Source of the DNA: an uncultured Actinomycetes bacterium | Lineage (GTDB): Bacteria; Actinomycetota; Actinomycetes; Nanopelagicales; Nanopelagicaceae | Direction: 5' to 3' | DNA length: 7,295 nt | Assembly: GCA_903953805.1 (NCBI GenBank) | Contig: CAJBLC010000032.1 | Coordinates: forward strand, 1 to 7,295 | The notes under the pieces: model-generated | Seen by the model: only the letters and a program-made list of their open reading frames with translations | The model's database searches: none | Told to the model about the DNA's origin: nothing | Translations under genes and position numbers: made by a program | Shown: piece by piece, positions 1-6,747 of the stretch | How the letters are laid out: each line of letters begins with the position of its first letter | Position numbering within the stretch: the first letter of the stretch is position 1

Positions 1-1391
1 GTAAGACCAAAGCGCATTGCTACTACTCCGGCCTCACGCTCAGACAAGGTGTCGAGAACTGAGTGGAGCTGCTCCTGAAGCAGCGTGAACGAGACTGCGT
101 CAGCAGGAACGATCGCCTCTGAATCTTCGATCAAATCACCAAATTCAGAGTCGCCTTCTTCACCGAGTGGAGTGTGGAGAGAGATCGGTTCGCGACCATA
201 CTTCTGAACTTCAACAACCTTCTCAGGTGTCATATCGAGCTCTTTAGCGAGCTCTTCTGGAGTCGGTTCGCGACCAAGATCCTGAAGCATCTGGCGTTGA
301 ACACGTGCCAACTTATTGATGACTTCCACCATGTGAACTGGAATACGAATCGTACGAGCCTGATCTGCCATCGCGCGAGTGATCGCCTGACGGATCCACC
401 AGGTTGCATATGTAGAGAACTTGTAACCCTTGGTGTAATCGAACTTCTCAACTGCGCGAATCAGACCGAGGTTTCCCTCTTGAATAAGGTCCAAGAACAA
501 CATGCCACGACCGGTGTAACGCTTTGCGAGAGATACGACAAGGCGGAGGTTTGCTTCAAGCAAGTGGTTCTTTGCCCGCTTGCCCTGTAAGACTAATTGC
601 TCATATTCGCGCTTAAGTTTCTTATCCAACTTCTTATCTGTTGCGATCTTCTCTTCAGCAAAGAGACCCGCTTCGACTTGGAGTGATAACTCAACTTCCA
701 TCTCTGCATTGAGAAGTGGTACGCGACCAATAAGTTTGAGATAGTCCTTAACTGGGTCAGCAGTAGCTCCAGCAGTGAGAACAGTCTGTGCCGGTGCATC
801 ATCTTCTTCGGAATCTTTAATCGTAAATGCGTTCTCTTCGTTCTGAGATTCTTCAGCAACGTTGACAACGCGGATCTCGTTCTCTTTCTCTTCTGAAGCA
901 ACGATCTCTGTTACTTCTTCAACGAGTGTCTCGAGATCTTCGAGTTCAACTTCTTCAAGTTCAACTTCTTCGCCATCAATCTTTGTGACGACCGGCTTGC
1001 CAGCCTTATCGACCTTTCCGGCGGGCGCAGCAACATTAGTAGCTGGCTTGGGATTCTTCGCCGCTTCTTCAGCGAGGCGACGGGCTTCAAGTTCAGCCTT
1101 TGTAGGAAAGAGTTTGCGTCCGGCTGCCTTCTTCTCAGCTGCAGCTTTCGCCTCTGCCTCTTTCGCTAACTTCATAGCTTCGAGTTCAGCCTTTGTTGGA
1201 AATCTACGTGGACCAGTTGAAACTTTCTTTGCAACTGCCTTTTTCGCTGCAACCTTCTTTGCTGGAGCTGCCTTCTTGGCAGGTGCAGCTTTCTTACTCG
1301 ATGACGCAGTTGCCTTTACTGCAGACTTCTTTGCAGGGGCTGCCTTCTTCACTGCTTTAGCGCCGTTTTTGGGCGCACTTGTTCCAGGCAC
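1..1391 (-). CDS. rpoD: Primary (housekeeping) RNA polymerase sigma factor, HrdB/SigA type, 3' end cut by window edge
   Basis: Encodes 463 codons of the principal sigma-70 factor, which directs core RNA polymerase to housekeeping promoters. Residues 1-60 are a Lys/Ala/Pro tail with three PAKK motifs (19-22, 37-40, 43-46). Residues 64-103 hold a duplicated module and about 140-190 are strongly acidic. The conserved core begins with region 1.2 around D216-Y217 (DYLKLIGRVPLLNAE). Region 2 follows: RAKNHLLEANLRLVV from R272, then FDYTKGYKFSTYATWWIRQA with W331-W332 for promoter melting and -10 recognition. Next come RIPVHM (349-354) of region 3 and the region 3.2 finger REPISLHTPLGEEGDSEFGD from R400. 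It ends at SEREAGVVAMRFGL, so the rest of region 4 with the -35-binding helix-turn-helix lies outside the window. The GTG start is set by an in-frame TGA two codons upstream and has AAAGGA about 7 nt before it. Group 1 identity is near certain; the gene name (rpoD, sigA or hrdB) is a naming choice. Confidence 0.97.
   Translation of the reverse strand, partial: MPGTSAPKNGAKAVKKAAPAKKSAVKATASSSKKAAPAKKAAPAKKVAAKKAVAKKVSTGPRRFPTKAELEAMKLAKEAEAKAAAEKKAAGRKLFPTKAELEARRLAEEAAKNPKPATNVAAPAGKVDKAGKPVVTKIDGEEVELEEVELEDLETLVEEVTEIVASEEKENEIRVVNVAEESQNEENAFTIKDSEEDDAPAQTVLTAGATADPVKDYLKLIGRVPLLNAEMEVELSLQVEAGLFAEEKIATDKKLDKKLKREYEQLVLQGKRAKNHLLEANLRLVVSLAKRYTGRGMLFLDLIQEGNLGLIRAVEKFDYTKGYKFSTYATWWIRQAITRAMADQARTIRIPVHMVEVINKLARVQRQMLQDLGREPTPEELAKELDMTPEKVVEVQKYGREPISLHTPLGEEGDSEFGDLIEDSEAIVPADAVSFTLLQEQLHSVLDTLSEREAGVVAMRFGL
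944..972 (-). repeat. Short tandem repeat in the acidic part of rpoD
   Basis: A 15-base unit occurs almost twice in tandem (944-958 and 959-972; on the plus strand each begins GTTCAACTTCTTC). On the coding strand it gives the repeated peptide EEVEL-EEVEL at residues 141-150. It is in frame and lies in the variable, acidic region 1.1-like segment, where length variation between species is expected. Confidence 0.8.
1084..1202 (-). repeat. In-frame direct repeat (FPTKAELEA module) in the rpoD N-terminus
   Basis: Two 26-base copies (1084-1109 and 1177-1202) differ at only two positions, and their starts are 93 bases apart, exactly 31 codons. Each encodes FPTKAELEA (residues 64-72 and 95-103), preceded by basic residues and followed by an Ala/Glu/Lys-rich, probably helical stretch. 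This looks like duplication of a 31-residue unit in the sigma factor's non-conserved N-terminal region. I do not recognise a named domain. Confidence 0.85.
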
Positions 1392-1447
1392 AGGTCATCC
1401 TTTTGTTTATCTGACTCACTGTCGGGTCAGGGAAAGTTGCTAGGTAT

Positions 1448-1476
1448 ATTATAAATTGTCCACAGGCCAAATTGCA
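1448..1476 (-). promoter_or_regulatory. Candidate rpoD promoter
   Basis: On the minus strand a perfect TATAAT lies at 1453-1448. With a 17-base spacer, the -35 position (1476-1471) reads TGCAAT, a poor match to TTGACA. Transcription would start near 1441, leaving a leader of about 50 nt before the GTG at 1391. The whole 97-base gap between metX and rpoD (1392-1488) is A/T-rich around the -10 and shows no strong terminator hairpin. The -10 is convincing; the -35 is not. Confidence 0.45.
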
Positions 1477-1488
1477 CATCGCAACTCG

Positions 1489-2589
1489 TTATTTGAGGTG
1501 TTTTGACCCCGCTGCGACAGCTCTCCGGACGAAATCGCCCACTGTTTCGACTTCTATGAGGAAACCATCATGTCCGAATGGAGAGTTTAAGCGCTCTATT
1601 GCGGCAGAAGTAGGCGTGAGCTCAGCGATCTCTTCCTGCAAACGTGGCGGAAAGAGGCGATCGGTCTCGATGGCCATCACATAGGTAGGCACAGTGATGG
1701 TCGCGAGCGCAGCAGCTACTCCCCCTCGGCCGCGGCCGACATCATGGGAGTTCATGGCATCGGTCAAAGAAATATACGTATTGGCATCGAAGCGTTTCGC
1801 CAATTTATCGGCATGGTGGTCAAGATAGGACTCCACCGCCCAGCGACCCGTGTCGTCTCCTTGAAGCTCTCGACCAAAGCGCACATCCATCTCTGATTCG
1901 GTGCGATAGGTCAGATGAGCGATCCGCCGAGCGATACCCATGCCATTGAGCGGACCTTCTGGAAGTTCGTAGAAATCTCCGCCATTGAAATTCGGGTCGG
2001 TCTGGATAGCGCGAATCTGAATAGAGGCAGTTGCGATCTGATCGCCGGTTGCTACTGCTGAGGATCCAATTGTTGCAATCGCACCTACGCGATCAGGGTG
2101 AGTAATGGCCCATTCCAGAGCGCGCATGCCGCCGAGTGATGGACCCACGGAGAGAACAAATTTCTTAATGCCCAGTGCATCTGCGAGCGCATACTCGGCT
2201 GCGACCATGTCGCGAATCGTGATGCGCGGGAAGCGAGAGCCCCAGCGCTTTCCATCAGGTGCGATTGACGATGGACCAGTGCTGCCCTGACAGCCACCAA
2301 TGACATTAGGGCAGATAATGAAATATTTATCGGAATCTAATGGCATTCCCGGCCCGACCATCGAAGGCCACCACCCAGGAACATCTGCCCATCCAGTCAA
2401 AGCATGATTGACGAGAATGGCATTGTCGCGATTTTCATTGAGAGTGCCCCACGTTTGATACGCGAGAGTGACATCGTGAAGTACTTCGCCCGACTCAAGG
2501 GGCAGATCACCAATTTTATGGAATAGCCGATCACCGGCGGCATGGTCCTCAAACCAGGCTCCGGATACTCGGCTATTCACAGATGTCAT
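1489..2589 (-). CDS. metX: Homoserine O-acetyltransferase (alpha/beta-hydrolase fold)
   Basis: Transfers an acyl group, normally acetyl from acetyl-CoA, to the hydroxyl of L-homoserine, committing it to methionine synthesis in the cytoplasm. The 366-residue product has the MetX layout: LAYQTWGTLNENRDNAILV near the start, CPNVIGGCQGSTGPSS, the nucleophile elbow GPSLGGMRALEW with Ser151, and TDPNFNGGDFY. The acid is probably Asp310 in ETDRLFPP and the base His340 in FGHDGF. The ATG at 2589 is chosen because homology begins just after it. The frame stays open to an ATG at 2667, but that start would overlap the end of metY and add 26 unrelated residues. It lies 22 nt after metY, with a weak GAG-type ribosome site, so it is probably cotranscribed and under the same SAM control. 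Some MetX enzymes use succinyl-CoA, which I cannot decide here; the adjacent metY favours acetyl. Confidence 0.95.
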   Translation of the reverse strand: MTSVNSRVSGAWFEDHAAGDRLFHKIGDLPLESGEVLHDVTLAYQTWGTLNENRDNAILVNHALTGWADVPGWWPSMVGPGMPLDSDKYFIICPNVIGGCQGSTGPSSIAPDGKRWGSRFPRITIRDMVAAEYALADALGIKKFVLSVGPSLGGMRALEWAITHPDRVGAIATIGSSAVATGDQIATASIQIRAIQTDPNFNGGDFYELPEGPLNGMGIARRIAHLTYRTESEMDVRFGRELQGDDTGRWAVESYLDHHADKLAKRFDANTYISLTDAMNSHDVGRGRGGVAAALATITVPTYVMAIETDRLFPPRLQEEIAELTPTSAAIERLNSPFGHDGFLIEVETVGDFVRRAVAAGSKHLK

Positions 2590-2611
2590 AGTGATCTCTA
2601 TTCGCTCGCTA

Positions 2612-3928
2612 TTAAATAGCTGCGAAGCCACCTTCGATATCAGCCTTGATATCCTCGATATTTTCAATACCTACTGAGAGACGAACCAACCCAGGAGTCA
2701 CACCAGCAGTGAACTGCTCATCTGGTGTGAGTTGTGAGTGAGTCGTTGAAGCAGGGTGAATCACGAGTGAACGAACATCTCCGATATTCGCCACATGTGA
2801 GTGAAGTTTAAGAGCTTCAACAAACTTCTTGCCCGCTTCAATGCCGCCCTTGATCTCAAAGGAGAGAACAGAGCCGCTTCCCTTAGGTGCGTACTTCGTT
2901 GCAAGCGCGTGGTACTTGCTTGATGGGAGAGATGCGTAATTCACACTCTCAACCTCTGGGCGCTTTTCAAGCCATTTCGCTAGCTCTTGGGCATTTGATA
3001 CATGGCGCTCAATACGCAAAGAGAGCGTCTCAAGTCCTTGGGCGAGTAGCCAAGCATTAAATGGGCTCACTGCTGCGCCGGTATCGCGTAGCAATGTGAG
3101 GCGAATCTTGAAGATGTAGGAGAGGTTTGCGCCGAATGGTGACCCAACGCCCAGCGCTTGGGCGTAGACCAGACCATGGTACGAAGGATCTGGTTGATTG
3201 AAGCCCGGGAACTTCGCAGCCTGCTTGGCATAGTCAAAGGTTCCGGCATCAACGATCGCTCCGACAACAGCGTTACCGTGTCCAGAGAGGAACTTCGTTG
3301 CCGAGTGAACAACAACGTCTGCACCATGTTCAATTGGACGAATAAGGAATGGAGTTGCGACTGTGTTATCAACGATCAACGGAACACCAGCATCATGTGC
3401 GACCTTTGCAACGGCCGCGATATCCAAGATCTCGTTCTTTGGATTGGCAATAGTCTCACCGAAGAGTGCCTTGGTGTTGGGGCGAATCGCCTTCTTCCAA
3501 GACTCTGGATCAGAAGGATCCTCAACGAAGGTAACGTCGATTCCAAACTTCTTAAAGGTGTAGTGGAAGAGATTGTAAGTACCACCGTAGAGACTTGGTG
3601 ACGAGACAATATGGTCACCAGCTTCAGCGACATTCAGAAGTGCATATGTTGTTGCAGCAGATCCTGATGCAACGAGTAGCGATGCAACACCGCCTTCGAG
3701 CGAGGCGATACGTTGTTCAACGGCATCCTGTGTTGGATTCATGATGCGGGTATAGATATTGCCGAGCTCTGCTAGCCCAAAGAGATCAGCGGCATGTTTA
3801 GTGTCGCGGAATTGATATGCCGTTGTCTGATACAACGGAAGGGCACGGGCACCAGTTGTTGGATCAGGCACTTGGCCGGCATGGACTTGGCGGGTTTCAA
3901 AGGATGCTTTTGCTGGATCAAACGACAT
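2612..3928 (-). CDS. metY: O-acetylhomoserine sulfhydrylase (O-acetylhomoserine aminocarboxypropyltransferase), PLP enzyme
   Basis: Replaces the acetyl group of O-acetylhomoserine with sulfide to give homocysteine plus acetate; related enzymes also accept methanethiol. At 438 residues it has the usual MetY length and belongs to the Cys/Met-metabolism fold-type I PLP family. Visible motifs are FETRQVHAGQ at the N-terminus, YTRIMNPTQDAVEQRIASLE, ASGSAATTYALL, SPSLYGGTYNLF, VDNTVATPF with Asp187 (pairs with the PLP ring nitrogen), and SATKFLSGHG with Lys212, which should form the Schiff base. The C-terminal domain has SLVIHPASTTHSQL and LVRLSVGIE. The ATG at 3928 is preceded by AGGAG 6 nt upstream. 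It is first in the metY-metX unit and directly downstream of the SAM-IV riboswitch. The long insertions and the TTHSQL ending favour MetY over MetB or MetC. Confidence 0.96.
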   Translation of the reverse strand: MSFDPAKASFETRQVHAGQVPDPTTGARALPLYQTTAYQFRDTKHAADLFGLAELGNIYTRIMNPTQDAVEQRIASLEGGVASLLVASGSAATTYALLNVAEAGDHIVSSPSLYGGTYNLFHYTFKKFGIDVTFVEDPSDPESWKKAIRPNTKALFGETIANPKNEILDIAAVAKVAHDAGVPLIVDNTVATPFLIRPIEHGADVVVHSATKFLSGHGNAVVGAIVDAGTFDYAKQAAKFPGFNQPDPSYHGLVYAQALGVGSPFGANLSYIFKIRLTLLRDTGAAVSPFNAWLLAQGLETLSLRIERHVSNAQELAKWLEKRPEVESVNYASLPSSKYHALATKYAPKGSGSVLSFEIKGGIEAGKKFVEALKLHSHVANIGDVRSLVIHPASTTHSQLTPDEQFTAGVTPGLVRLSVGIENIEDIKADIEGGFAAI

Positions 3929-3930
3929 TT

Positions 3931-3956
3931 CTCACTCCTTAAAGTGAATACAGGAG
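3931..3956 (-). promoter_or_regulatory. metY ribosome binding site with possible sequestering hairpin
   Basis: The metY Shine-Dalgarno AGGAG (3939-3935) is complementary over 5 bases to CTCCT at 3956-3952, with a 12-nt loop. An alternative hairpin pairs TTCACT (3948-3943) with AGTGAG (3936-3931), including one wobble pair, and leaves most of the SD in a 6-nt loop. The two cannot form together, as expected of an expression platform that switches translation. No U-run follows any hairpin between the aptamer and metY, so an intrinsic terminator is unlikely. The base pairing is seen; the switching is inferred. Confidence 0.55.
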
Positions 3957-3999
3957 GGTGCTTCTTCAGACTCCGCCGCATTGCGGAAAGAGATTCATC

Positions 4000-4111
4000 A
4001 CCCACGCTTGCCGCTGCACTTTGCTAGCGACCTGGTCTTCACCCGGAGCACCCCACCGTGGTGGAGGGTTGCCGTCCAGTAAGCCGGGGCTAAACACTGG
4101 AACTCGTGACC
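4000..4111 (-). promoter_or_regulatory. SAM-IV riboswitch aptamer controlling metYX
   Basis: Binds S-adenosylmethionine in the nascent leader RNA and represses methionine synthesis genes. It follows the actinobacterial SAM-IV pattern closely. P1 pairs GGTC (4111-4108) with GACC (4037-4034). P2 pairs CCAGT (4100-4096) with ACTGG (4080-4076). The P2 loop CCCGG (4088-4084) can form a pseudoknot with CCGGG (4046-4042). The core ACGGCAACCCTCC is followed by a hairpin closing CCAC/GTGG (4067-4051). The characteristic segment CTCCGGGTGAAGACCAGG then leads to an extra hairpin (4029-4012, 7 bp with one bulged A) and the 3' tail GCGGCAAGCGTGGGT. That hairpin and tail downstream of P1 separate SAM-IV from SAM-I. 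Its position, 71 nt before the metY ATG, fits regulation of methionine synthesis. Confidence 0.95.
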
Positions 4112-4118
4112 TGGCTAA

Positions 4119-4148
4119 ATAATAAAGGCTTAGTTCGTCTCAGTCCAA
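4119..4148 (-). promoter_or_regulatory. Candidate metYX promoter overlapping the 3' end of nadE
   Basis: On the minus strand TTGGAC (4148-4143) and TATTAT (4124-4119) are separated by 18 bases, a reasonable sigma-70 promoter. The -35 lies inside the last codons of nadE and the -10 lies just after its stop (4132-4130). Initiation about 7 nt past the -10 falls at 4112-4111, the first base of the P1 helix of the riboswitch. That coincidence supports it more than the hexamers do. Readthrough from nadE could also feed metYX. Confidence 0.6.
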
Positions 4149-5827
4149 TGCGATGTGATTGGAAGGCGACGGTCCTTACCAAATGCTCGAGTAGAGATCT
4201 TGGTGCCCGGTGGATATTGGCGTCTCTTATATTCAGCGCGATCAACCATGCGAATCGTTCGCATCGCCAACTGTGGATCAAAGCCAGCGGCCAAGAGTCC
4301 TTCGAGTCCGCCATCCTCATCGATATAGATAGTGAGCATGCGATCCAGGGTTGGGTAGTCGGGCAAAGAATCGCTGTCCTTCTGATCTGGGCGAAGCTCT
4401 GCAGACGGCTCCTTGTTGATCGAACTCTCTGGGATCGGTGGAACCTCTCCGCGTCGAACCGCTTCCGCATTGCGCCAACGTGCGATTGCCCAGACCTCCA
4501 TTTTGAGAAGGTCTTTGATCGGCGCATACCCGCCTACTGCATCGCCATAGAGCGTGGAATATCCGACAGCTAATTCCGATTTATTTCCAGTCGCCAGTAC
4601 GAGATGTCCATCTTGATTTGAGAGCCCCATCAAGGTTGTGCCACGTACGCGCGCCTGTACATTCTCTTCGGCCAATCCAGTGAGACCTAATTCGTTTAAG
4701 AAGGTATTTACCATGGGCTGGATATGAACCACGGAGTAACGAAGGCCGATTCGCTGCGCAGAATCTTGCGCATCTGTAAGTGAGTGATCGCTTGAGTATT
4801 GACTTGGAAGCGAGACTCCGTAAACGCGACGAGGGCCGATGGCATCCGCTGCAATGGCGGCAACAACAGCAGAATCGATTCCGCCGGAGAGGCCAAGTAG
4901 TACTGTCTTAAAACTATTCTTCTCAACATAGTCTCGAAGCCCGACAACGAGGGCCTCCCAAATCTCGGCCGCATCATCAAGGCGATGTGCGATGCCAGGA
5001 GTGAGTGATTTGTAATGAGGAATTGGCTTCTCGGAGAGAATGAGATCAGGCGTGGATGTTGTTGGCTCAACTTCAACATCGACCACCATAAGTCCATCAT
5101 CAAACTGAGGTGCTCGCGCAATAGTCCGACCTTCGGCGTCTACAACAATCGAATCGCCATCGAAGACAAGATCATCTTGACCGCCGGTCATATTGACGTA
5201 GCAGAGTGGCGCACCAATCTCCTGCGCGCGTTGTGAGACTAATCCGGCGCGACGATCATCCTTCTCTCGCTCAAATGGACTTCCGTTTGGAACAACAACA
5301 AGCCCAGGGGTCCGTGCCGCTAACTGCTCTACTGGTCCTTCAAAGCGCCAGATATCTTCGCAGATGGCAATTCCAACATCGATTCCATGAACTCTAAAGA
5401 CCATCGATGAGGTACCCGGTACAAAGTTTCGGAACTCGTCAAAGACTCCATAGTTGGGAAGATGATGTTTGATATATCGCCCAACGATCTGGCCACGATG
5501 AATGATCGCAACGGCATTCTGAGGAGCGCCATCGCCATCTTCATCGAGATAGCCAACGATGGCGGTCATCTCCGGGGCGATCTCGCCGATCGAATCTGCA
5601 ACCTCTGCAACGGCTTTTCGAGAGGCCTTTCGAAATGTCGCTCGAAGCGCAAGATCTTCAACAGGATACCCAGTCAGCACCATCTCCGGAAAAACCAGGA
5701 GGTGGACTCCTGCAGCTTGAGCCTTCTCGGCATAATCGAGAATCAGGGCGCGATTGTTGATCAGATCCCCCACGGTGGGATTGATCTGAGCAAGGCCTAC
5801 CCGAATCTGGCTCGATTTCCTTCTCAC
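4130..5827 (-). CDS. nadE: Glutamine-dependent NAD+ synthetase
   Basis: Catalyses the last step of NAD synthesis: ATP-dependent amidation of deamido-NAD (NaAD), with ammonia channelled from glutamine. The 565-residue protein has both domains. The N-terminal nitrilase-type glutaminase carries the triad Glu48 (FPEMVLTGYPVEDL), Lys120 (YIKHHLPNYGVFDE) and Cys156 (GIAICEDIW). The C-terminal synthetase has the ATP-pyrophosphatase P-loop SGGIDS at 314-319, followed by SLPSQYSSDHS, ATGNKSELAVGYSTLYGD and the family-typical PESSINKEPSAELRPDQKD. This is the short two-domain form; Mycobacterium tuberculosis NadE is over 100 residues longer. The GTG at 5827 is required because an in-frame TAG lies four codons upstream and the first beta strand (IRVGLAQINP) begins right after it. 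No good ribosome site precedes it (only a TAGG about 9 nt away). It is divergent from panB, and the metYX promoter appears to overlap its 3' end. Confidence 0.97.
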   Translation of the reverse strand: MRRKSSQIRVGLAQINPTVGDLINNRALILDYAEKAQAAGVHLLVFPEMVLTGYPVEDLALRATFRKASRKAVAEVADSIGEIAPEMTAIVGYLDEDGDGAPQNAVAIIHRGQIVGRYIKHHLPNYGVFDEFRNFVPGTSSMVFRVHGIDVGIAICEDIWRFEGPVEQLAARTPGLVVVPNGSPFEREKDDRRAGLVSQRAQEIGAPLCYVNMTGGQDDLVFDGDSIVVDAEGRTIARAPQFDDGLMVVDVEVEPTTSTPDLILSEKPIPHYKSLTPGIAHRLDDAAEIWEALVVGLRDYVEKNSFKTVLLGLSGGIDSAVVAAIAADAIGPRRVYGVSLPSQYSSDHSLTDAQDSAQRIGLRYSVVHIQPMVNTFLNELGLTGLAEENVQARVRGTTLMGLSNQDGHLVLATGNKSELAVGYSTLYGDAVGGYAPIKDLLKMEVWAIARWRNAEAVRRGEVPPIPESSINKEPSAELRPDQKDSDSLPDYPTLDRMLTIYIDEDGGLEGLLAAGFDPQLAMRTIRMVDRAEYKRRQYPPGTKISTRAFGKDRRLPITSHWTETN

Positions 5828-5910
5828 GCGATCAGCCTACAGGGGCTACTATTTTGGTACTGACATATTTATCCTGAACCGGCGACGGGGACCTTTATGG
5901 CCTCGATCGC

Positions 5911-5918
5911 AAAAGGAG
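5911..5918 (+). promoter_or_regulatory. panB ribosome binding site that decides the start
   Basis: AAAAGGAG ends 5 nt before the ATG at 5924. The in-frame upstream ATG at 5897 is preceded by GGGGACCTTT, with only a poor match. The strong site, and the match of the shorter product to the usual PanB N-terminus, favour 5924. The surrounding 96-base divergent gap (5828-5923) has an A/T-rich centre at about 5847-5872, but I found no convincing -35/-10 pair on either strand. Confidence 0.7.
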
Positions 5919-5923
5919 CTGAC

Positions 5924-6715
5924 ATGCGCACGACTATCTCTGATCTTGCTGCTCGAAAGCGTCGCGGCCAGAAGTGGGCGATGCTCACCGCTTATGACTC
6001 TATGGTCGCATCAATACTGGACGAGGCTGATATTCCGGTCCTGTTAGTCGGCGACTCCGCCGGTAATAATTTCCTCGGTGAAGAGAACACCATCCCGGTC
6101 ACTGTGGGTGAGTTGGTCGCTCTCTCTCGCGCTGTAGTTCGCGGATCCTCCAAAGCCCTCGTGGTCGCAGATTTTCCCTTTGGCTCTTATGAGTCGGGAG
6201 TCGATGCCGCACTCGCTACGGGAATTAGATTCTTTAAAGAGGCGAAGGTGCAGGCGGTAAAACTTGAAGGCGGCACCAAGGTCGTACCTCAAATTCAGGC
6301 TCTCATTGCTGCTGGAATCCCGGTTATGGGCCACCTGGGGCTGACTCCACAATCTGTTCATGCCCTTGGTGGTTTCAAAGTTCAGGGTCGGGGCGATGAT
6401 GGCGAGCGCATCAAATCAGATGCACGCGCACTCGCTGCGGCAGGAGTCTTTGCCATTGTCCTGGAGTTGGTACCAGAAGAGCTCGCATCCGAGATTGCTG
6501 CTGAACTCTCCATTCCCATTATCGGCATCGGTGCCGGAAAGGGCGTAGATGCCCAAGTTCTGGTCTGGACCGATCTCATGGGCCTCACCATCGGTGCGCC
6601 AAAATTTGCCAGGGCTTATCTCGACGGCCGCGCCTTGATGGTCGATGCGGCGAAACGCTGGTCGGCCGATGTCACTTCTGGAGATTTTCCCGGACCGGAA
6701 GAGACATTCCACTGA
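5924..6715 (+). CDS. panB: 3-methyl-2-oxobutanoate hydroxymethyltransferase (ketopantoate hydroxymethyltransferase)
   Basis: Transfers a one-carbon unit from 5,10-methylenetetrahydrofolate to 3-methyl-2-oxobutanoate, giving ketopantoate, the first committed step of pantothenate and hence CoA synthesis. The product has 263 residues, against 264 in Escherichia coli, and is a complete TIM barrel. The metal and substrate residues are all present: Asp44 (LLVGDSAGN), Asp83 (VADFPFGSY), Lys113 and Glu115 (VKLEGG), His137 (GHLGLTPQSVHALGGFKVQG) and Glu181 (LELVPEEL). IPIIGIGAGKGVDAQVLVW and the C-terminal PGPEETFH are also typical. Its TGA stop is in the position expected from relatives, which matters for reading the TGA in the next gene. 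It is divergent from nadE and may be cotranscribed with the transporter 32 nt downstream. panC and panD are not in the window. Confidence 0.97.
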   Translation: MRTTISDLAARKRRGQKWAMLTAYDSMVASILDEADIPVLLVGDSAGNNFLGEENTIPVTVGELVALSRAVVRGSSKALVVADFPFGSYESGVDAALATGIRFFKEAKVQAVKLEGGTKVVPQIQALIAAGIPVMGHLGLTPQSVHALGGFKVQGRGDDGERIKSDARALAAAGVFAIVLELVPEELASEIAAELSIPIIGIGAGKGVDAQVLVWTDLMGLTIGAPKFARAYLDGRALMVDAAKRWSADVTSGDFPGPEETFH

Positions 6716-6747
6716 AATAACCTGGCAATCTCAATACGCTTCCCACC

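Noticed and set aside
174..590. Plus-strand open frame opposite the rpoD core (138 codons)
   Set aside because: Lies entirely opposite sigma regions 2-3, which are conserved at the protein level; the translated product has no recognisable motif or start context.
862..1443. Long plus-strand open frame (193 codons), rich in Ala, Ser and Phe
   Set aside because: It is antisense to the Lys/Ala-rich rpoD N-terminus. Codons such as GCA and AAG/GAA on the minus strand read as Ala/Cys and Phe/Leu/Ser on the plus strand, so stops are rare by composition. There is no family resemblance, and the opposite frame is clearly coding.
2590..2667. N-terminal extension of metX to an upstream ATG
   Set aside because: It would overlap the metY 3' end by 56 bases and add residues with no MetX similarity. 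The ATG at 2589 sits 22 nt after the metY stop and fits the family N-terminus.
3971..3990. Hairpin CCGC-AAT-GCGG between the aptamer and metY as a transcription terminator
   Set aside because: Only 4 bp, and followed by a purine-rich sequence rather than a U-run, so it does not look like an intrinsic terminator. It may simply be part of the leader fold.
4106..4573. Plus-strand open frame opposite the nadE 3' end and the riboswitch start
   Set aside because: Shadow of the conserved C-terminal NadE domain, no SD, no recognisable product.
5897..5923. Alternative panB start at the ATG at 5897
   Set aside because: Poor ribosome site, while AAAAGGAG stands immediately before the ATG at 5924 and the resulting length matches known PanB proteins. 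Leaderless initiation at 5897 cannot be fully excluded.
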